From assembly GCA_018673255.1 (NCBI GenBank), contig JABHDC010000236.1:1-64000 (forward strand): a stretch of DNA of 64,000 nucleotides, written 5' to 3'. Positions 60,581 to 64,000 of the stretch are shown piece after piece. The notes below the pieces were generated by a model, which saw only the letters and a program-made list of their open reading frames with translations, did no database searches and was not told the origin of the DNA. Position numbers and translations under genes: made by a program. This DNA comes from Gemmatimonadota bacterium. GTDB taxonomy: Bacteria > Latescibacterota > UBA2968 > UBA8231. Position 1 is the stretch's first letter. Every line of letters begins with the position of its first letter.

Positions 60581-60623
60581 AAGGGACCATCACCCTTCCC
60601 AGGGTGATGGTCCCTTTTCGTTT
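60581..60623 (+). terminator. Rho-independent terminator
   Basis: A perfect 16-bp stem (AAGGGACCATCACCCT and its complement) with a TCCC loop is followed by TTCGTTT. It ends the LTxxQ gene transcript. Its stem shares the CCATCACC core with the terminator at 20091-20130. Confidence 0.88.
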
Positions 60624-60715
60624 CAAACGGGTCTGCGAATCGTATCGAAGACGACGACCGGCGTGGTCTGCCAGGGCCGCCGTCATCACACCACCACCAC
60701 CGTGCGCTTCGATGT

Positions 60716-61669
60716 CTAGCGTGACAGGTCTTGCGCCTGGAGATTTACACAGTCACCCTGGGCGGCCACCTGCGCCGGTGTCATCACCTCGTCAGATGCC
60801 ACAAAAAGATCCACACGCGTCGGCGGGCCCGGGTCTTGGACGGTGACGACCAGTCGCCGATCACCCACCAACTGCTGGAGTTGTGCCGCGTTCTGCTCAG
60901 CCAGAGCTGGGGCCCGGTCGATGCGGGGGACCCCCGTGAGTTGCAGTCGCCGCCTCTGGTGCAGATGTGGACCCAGGACGAGGGTGGCATCCAATTCATG
61001 GCCGGAGCAGAATTGGGGTCGGCGCAGTTCATATGTGTAGAGCCGCTGATCGGCAGCCCCCCAGACCGGCCGTAGATCGGCACCCTGATCCGTCACGACC
61101 CATTCGACCACGACAGGAGCGTCGGCCGTCTCCACCAGACGCTGCGCCCGTTCGGTGAGGGCACCCAGTGCCGAGGCCTGCAGCTGCAGGCCAAAACCCA
61201 GGTCCAGACTGGGGGCCGAGCTGTTGGCCAGATCGGGCACTAGTCGGTACGTCATGAGTCGCCCACGGCGAGGCGTCCATTCATTCTGTGACTGGTGCGC
61301 TCGGATCTGCTCCTGCAGTCGTCGCACACTCCAGCCTTCGTCGCGCGTCTGCTGTAGCAGACGCGCCATGGTGTCCTCGTCTTCGAGGGTGACCAGCGCA
61401 CGGCAGTGGCTCCAGGAGAGGCCAGACCACGTGGTCAAATTCGGCAGCCGTTGATAGAAGCGTCGCGCCCGATAGAGGGTCCGGGGCAGAAGACCCAGCT
61501 GCCGGGCCAGGGAATCGATGCTCTGTTCGCCGTAGGTGGCACGGTCACCGAGTTGTTCGTGCAACAGACGACCCAGCTCCCAATACGCCCGCGCCTTGTC
61601 CTGCCCCAGGTCAGTCTCCCGCGACACCGTCCGGGCCGCATCGGCCAGTTCCTGCGCCCACGCGGTCAT
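60716..61669 (-). CDS. DUF1016-N-like / DNA-binding-type protein of unknown function
   Basis: A 317-aa protein. Residues about 20-100 (KARAYWELGRLLHEQL, YGEQSIDSLARQLGLLPRTLYRARRFYQRLP) look like the N-terminal domain of DUF1016/YhcG-type proteins, which contains an HTH-like segment. A second helical segment (SWSHCRALVTLEDEDTMARLL) follows. The C-terminal ~170 residues are beta-rich (YTYELRRPQFCSGHELDATLVLGPHLHQRRRLQ) and do not show a clear PD-(D/E)XK nuclease core. The ATG overlaps the stop of the receiver gene (ATGA), with GGAGGCGAAGG just upstream. The two are co-translated, which suggests regulated DNA or protein binding. Confidence 0.6.
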   Translation of the reverse strand: MTAWAQELADAARTVSRETDLGQDKARAYWELGRLLHEQLGDRATYGEQSIDSLARQLGLLPRTLYRARRFYQRLPNLTTWSGLSWSHCRALVTLEDEDTMARLLQQTRDEGWSVRRLQEQIRAHQSQNEWTPRRGRLMTYRLVPDLANSSAPSLDLGFGLQLQASALGALTERAQRLVETADAPVVVEWVVTDQGADLRPVWGAADQRLYTYELRRPQFCSGHELDATLVLGPHLHQRRRLQLTGVPRIDRAPALAEQNAAQLQQLVGDRRLVVTVQDPGPPTRVDLFVASDEVMTPAQVAAQGDCVNLQAQDLSR

Positions 61670-62136
61670 CCTTCGCCTCCATCTGACGGGGAACCGCCCA
61701 GCGCCAGATGCAGGACTTTGAGCAGACGATCTGTCGAAATGGGCTTGCGCAGCACACCGGCCACCTGCTGACCCGTCTGTTTGAACTCGGTGCTGGCCGA
61801 CTCGGTGCAGACGATCACCTTCACCTCCGGATCCAATTGCTGCAACTTGGCCAATACCGCCTGCCCCGGGACATCGGTGAGAACCAGATCGAGGATGACG
61901 ATGGCAATTTCCCGCTTCTTTTCCAGAAACAGCTTGAGCCCGGAGATCCCCGCATCCGCTTCGATCACCTCGAAACCATAATATTCCAGATTCTTGGTCA
62001 GTGTCTTGCGAGCGATGGCAGAGTCGTCGATGAGGAGGACCGCCTGCTTGCCGCCCTGCGTCGCCAGGACCTTGCTGATATCGATATTGAGCTTGCCCAC
62101 CGGCGCCTGCTCTCTGATCACAGTTATCTGAGACAC
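61666..62136 (-). CDS. Receiver-domain protein (single-domain response regulator)
   Basis: A 156-aa protein consisting of a ~30-residue N-terminal extension and one CheY-like receiver. Conserved features are the acidic pair in LLIDDSAIARK, the phospho-acceptor Asp in IVILDLVLTDVPG, Thr in VCTESAS and Lys in VLRKPIS. There is no output domain, so it signals by protein-protein contact. The best candidate partner is the DUF1016-like protein whose gene overlaps its stop. It is divergent from glycogen phosphorylase, with about 140 bp between them. Confidence 0.87.
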   Translation of the reverse strand: MSQITVIREQAPVGKLNIDISKVLATQGGKQAVLLIDDSAIARKTLTKNLEYYGFEVIEADAGISGLKLFLEKKREIAIVILDLVLTDVPGQAVLAKLQQLDPEVKVIVCTESASTEFKQTGQQVAGVLRKPISTDRLLKVLHLALGGSPSDGGEG

Positions 62137-62279
62137 ACATGCTCTGGATCGTTCGGGCCCAATCTGGTATCTGACTACCGATCCTGCAAGCCAGACCCGG
62201 GTGACCCACCCGGATCAGGGAGAAGATCGTAGATTAAGAGGCTCTCGAAGTGTTGCCGAAATCCAATCCATGAAGATCC

Positions 62280-64000
62280 ATGACACCCATCCCTGATCCG
62301 ACCTATACCACGACCTTGGCGGACGACGTCGTCCAGCACCTGCGCAGCTCCCTGGCCAAGGACCGCAGATCCGCGACACGGCGCGATCGTTTTGTCAGTC
62401 TGGCCCTGTCTGTACGGGATCGGCTGATCGATCGCTGGATCCAGACCCAATCGACCTACTATGATGAAGATGCCCGCCGCGTCTACTACCTGTCTCTCGA
62501 ATTTCTCACCGGTCGCCTGCTGTCCAATGCCCTGAGCAACTTGCACCTGCGTGATGAGGCAGCCGAAACCATGCGGGAATTCGGCGCCGAGTTGTCTTCA
62601 CTGTGCGAGGAAGAAGCCGAACCGGGGCTGGGCAATGGCGGGCTGGGCCGACTCGCCGCCTGTTTCCTGGATTCTGCCGCCACACTCGAACTACCCGTCT
62701 ATGGATATGGACTGCGCTATGAATACGGCATGTTCCACCAGCGGATCTTCGATGGCTTCCAGGTAGAGGCCCCGGACAACTGGCTTCGATATGGCAATCC
62801 CTGGGAGATTCCGCGCCCCGAGTACTTGTATCCGGTCCGCTTCTACGGGCGGGTCGAAGAAGGAACCGATGCGCGCGGCCGTCCGCGCTTTTCGTGGATC
62901 GGCGGCGAACAGGTCCTGGCTCTGGCGTACGACACGCCGGTACCCGGTTACGGCAATGGCACCGTCAATACCCTGCGCCTGTGGTCGGCCAAGTCGACGC
63001 GCGAATTTGATCTGGAACACTTCAACTACGGCGACTACGAGCGCGCTGTGGAAGACAAGAATCGCACCGAGACACTGACGCGAATTCTCTACCCGAATGA
63101 CAATTTCTTCGTCGGTCGGGAATTGCGCCTCAAACAACAGTATTTCCTCGTGTGCGCCACCCTGCAGGATGCGTTGCGGCGCTGGCTTAAACACCACTCC
63201 GGCTTCGACGGCTTTGCCGACAAACACGTCTTCCACCTCAACGACACGCACCCGTCCCTGGCGGTTGCCGAGTTGATGCGCATTCTCGTCGACGAGGCAG
63301 CACTGCAGTGGGATCAGGCCTGGGAGATCACCCAGAATTGCTTCGCCTATACCAATCACACGGTGTTGCCCGAGGCGATGGAGAAGTGGCGGGTGGCCCT
63401 GCTGCAGCAAGTGCTGCCACGCCATATGCAGATCATCTTCGAAATCAATCAGCGATTTCTAGACCGGGTCGCCATTCGATTCCCCGGCGATGCCGAGCGA
63501 CTGCAGCGGATGTCACTGATCGAGGAGGGTGACGAGCAGCGCGTTCAGATGGCACACCTGGCGATCGTGGGAAGTCGCGCGGTGAATGGTGTCGCCGAAC
63601 TGCACAGCCAGATCCTCAAGAAGGAACTGTTCAGCGACTTCGAGCAGATGTGGCCGGAGCGCTTCCAGAATGTCACCAACGGCGTCACCCAGCGACGTTG
63701 GTTGTTGCAGAGCAATCCGCAGCTGGCCTCCCTCATCAGTGCCCGCATCGGCGAAGGGTGGATCACGGATCTTCGCCAGCTGTCGGGTCTGGAGGCCTAC
63801 ATCGACGATGATGCCTTCCGCAGCGACTGGCGTCGGATCAAGCGCGACAACAAGGTCGCCCTGGCCTCCTACATTGCGACGCACAATCGCCTGCACGTGA
63901 GCGCCGACTCTCTCTTCGATTGCCAGGTGAAGCGGATTCACGAGTACAAACGTCAGCTGCTCAATATCCTTCATGTGCTGACACTCTATCGACGTCTCAA
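62280..64000 (+). CDS. glgP: Glycogen/starch phosphorylase, 3' part beyond window
   Basis: The first 573 codons of a glycogen phosphorylase, which releases glucose-1-phosphate from alpha-1,4-glucans. It is open to the right edge with no stop. Typical segments are YYLSLEFLTGRLLSNAL (about 66), EPGLGNGGLGRLAACFLDS, a substrate-site ENG-equivalent region, HLNDTHPSLAVAELMRIL, YTNHTVLPEAMEKW, NVTNGVTQRRWL and the start of VKRIHEYKRQLLN. The pyridoxal-phosphate lysine lies beyond the window. The ATG is preceded by weakly purine-rich sequence. No other glycogen gene is visible here. Confidence 0.95.
   Translation, partial: MTPIPDPTYTTTLADDVVQHLRSSLAKDRRSATRRDRFVSLALSVRDRLIDRWIQTQSTYYDEDARRVYYLSLEFLTGRLLSNALSNLHLRDEAAETMREFGAELSSLCEEEAEPGLGNGGLGRLAACFLDSAATLELPVYGYGLRYEYGMFHQRIFDGFQVEAPDNWLRYGNPWEIPRPEYLYPVRFYGRVEEGTDARGRPRFSWIGGEQVLALAYDTPVPGYGNGTVNTLRLWSAKSTREFDLEHFNYGDYERAVEDKNRTETLTRILYPNDNFFVGRELRLKQQYFLVCATLQDALRRWLKHHSGFDGFADKHVFHLNDTHPSLAVAELMRILVDEAALQWDQAWEITQNCFAYTNHTVLPEAMEKWRVALLQQVLPRHMQIIFEINQRFLDRVAIRFPGDAERLQRMSLIEEGDEQRVQMAHLAIVGSRAVNGVAELHSQILKKELFSDFEQMWPERFQNVTNGVTQRRWLLQSNPQLASLISARIGEGWITDLRQLSGLEAYIDDDAFRSDWRRIKRDNKVALASYIATHNRLHVSADSLFDCQVKRIHEYKRQLLNILHVLTLYRRL

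Noticed and set aside
1..64000. CRISPR array, insertion sequence, prophage or integron
   Set aside because: No regularly spaced repeats, transposase, integrase or phage-like gene was seen. The only repeats are coding-domain repeats and two short tandem duplications.

Overview
The window is a high-GC, densely packed bacterial chromosome segment. Genes are separated by a few bases or overlap by ATGA/GTGA, and no insertion sequence, CRISPR array, rRNA or tRNA was seen. Lipoboxes, outer-membrane beta-barrels, an exosortase, flagellin and secreted proteins ending in a FlgD/T9SS-type C-terminal module point to a diderm. Two phytanoyl-CoA-dioxygenase-family proteins and the gene mix suggest an uncultured FCB-like lineage such as Latescibacterota; that placement is inference.

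Region 1 (1-17988, all minus strand) is the most striking part. A stand-alone sigma54 activator (AAA+ plus Fis HTH) is followed by a tandem GGGG-N5-CCCC dyad pair, a near-consensus sigma54 promoter (GG-N10-GC), and a single-direction run of four very large secreted proteins. Each of the four carries cohesin-like and dockerin-like modules and a C-terminal sorting domain. One adds 12 FN3 repeats, one adds an FG-GAP propeller, and one adds five Ig-like repeats. The run continues into a 47-aa membrane protein, an exosortase of XrtH type with its partner membrane protein, a PKD-repeat lipoprotein and a second lipoprotein cut by the window edge. It reads as one regulon for building a cell-surface structure.

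Region 2 (18033-32959) holds a GT2-like glycosyltransferase, a divergent response regulator with an AraC-type output, and a bidirectional terminator. Then come ketoglutarate-semialdehyde dehydrogenase, a PhyH dioxygenase, an HTTM membrane protein, a PhyH-HEAT fusion, YceH, an M20 amidohydrolase and an Smr protein. A sugar cluster follows: nucleotidyltransferase, galactokinase-like GHMP kinase, degenerate GGDEF protein, AGE-family epimerase and lipoprotein.

Region 3 (33074-49706) contains a metallophosphoesterase, a GNAT protein, a three-gene ABC-2 exporter and an FAD oxidoreductase. It also has a porin / cupredoxin-like / hybrid histidine kinase operon, an AmpD-like amidase, a CFA-synthase-family methyltransferase, a second small methyltransferase and three unknown proteins.

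Region 4 (49832-64000) contains a PAS/HWE-type histidine kinase, flagellin, a zinc-finger-like protein, the DgcN-DgcA pair for D-glutamate use coupled to an outer-membrane protein and a glycosidase-like protein, an MFS carrier, a Spy-like LTxxQ protein, a DUF1016-like protein coupled to a receiver-only regulator, and the 5' part of glycogen phosphorylase running off the right edge. All calls are from reading the sequence; none was checked against a database.
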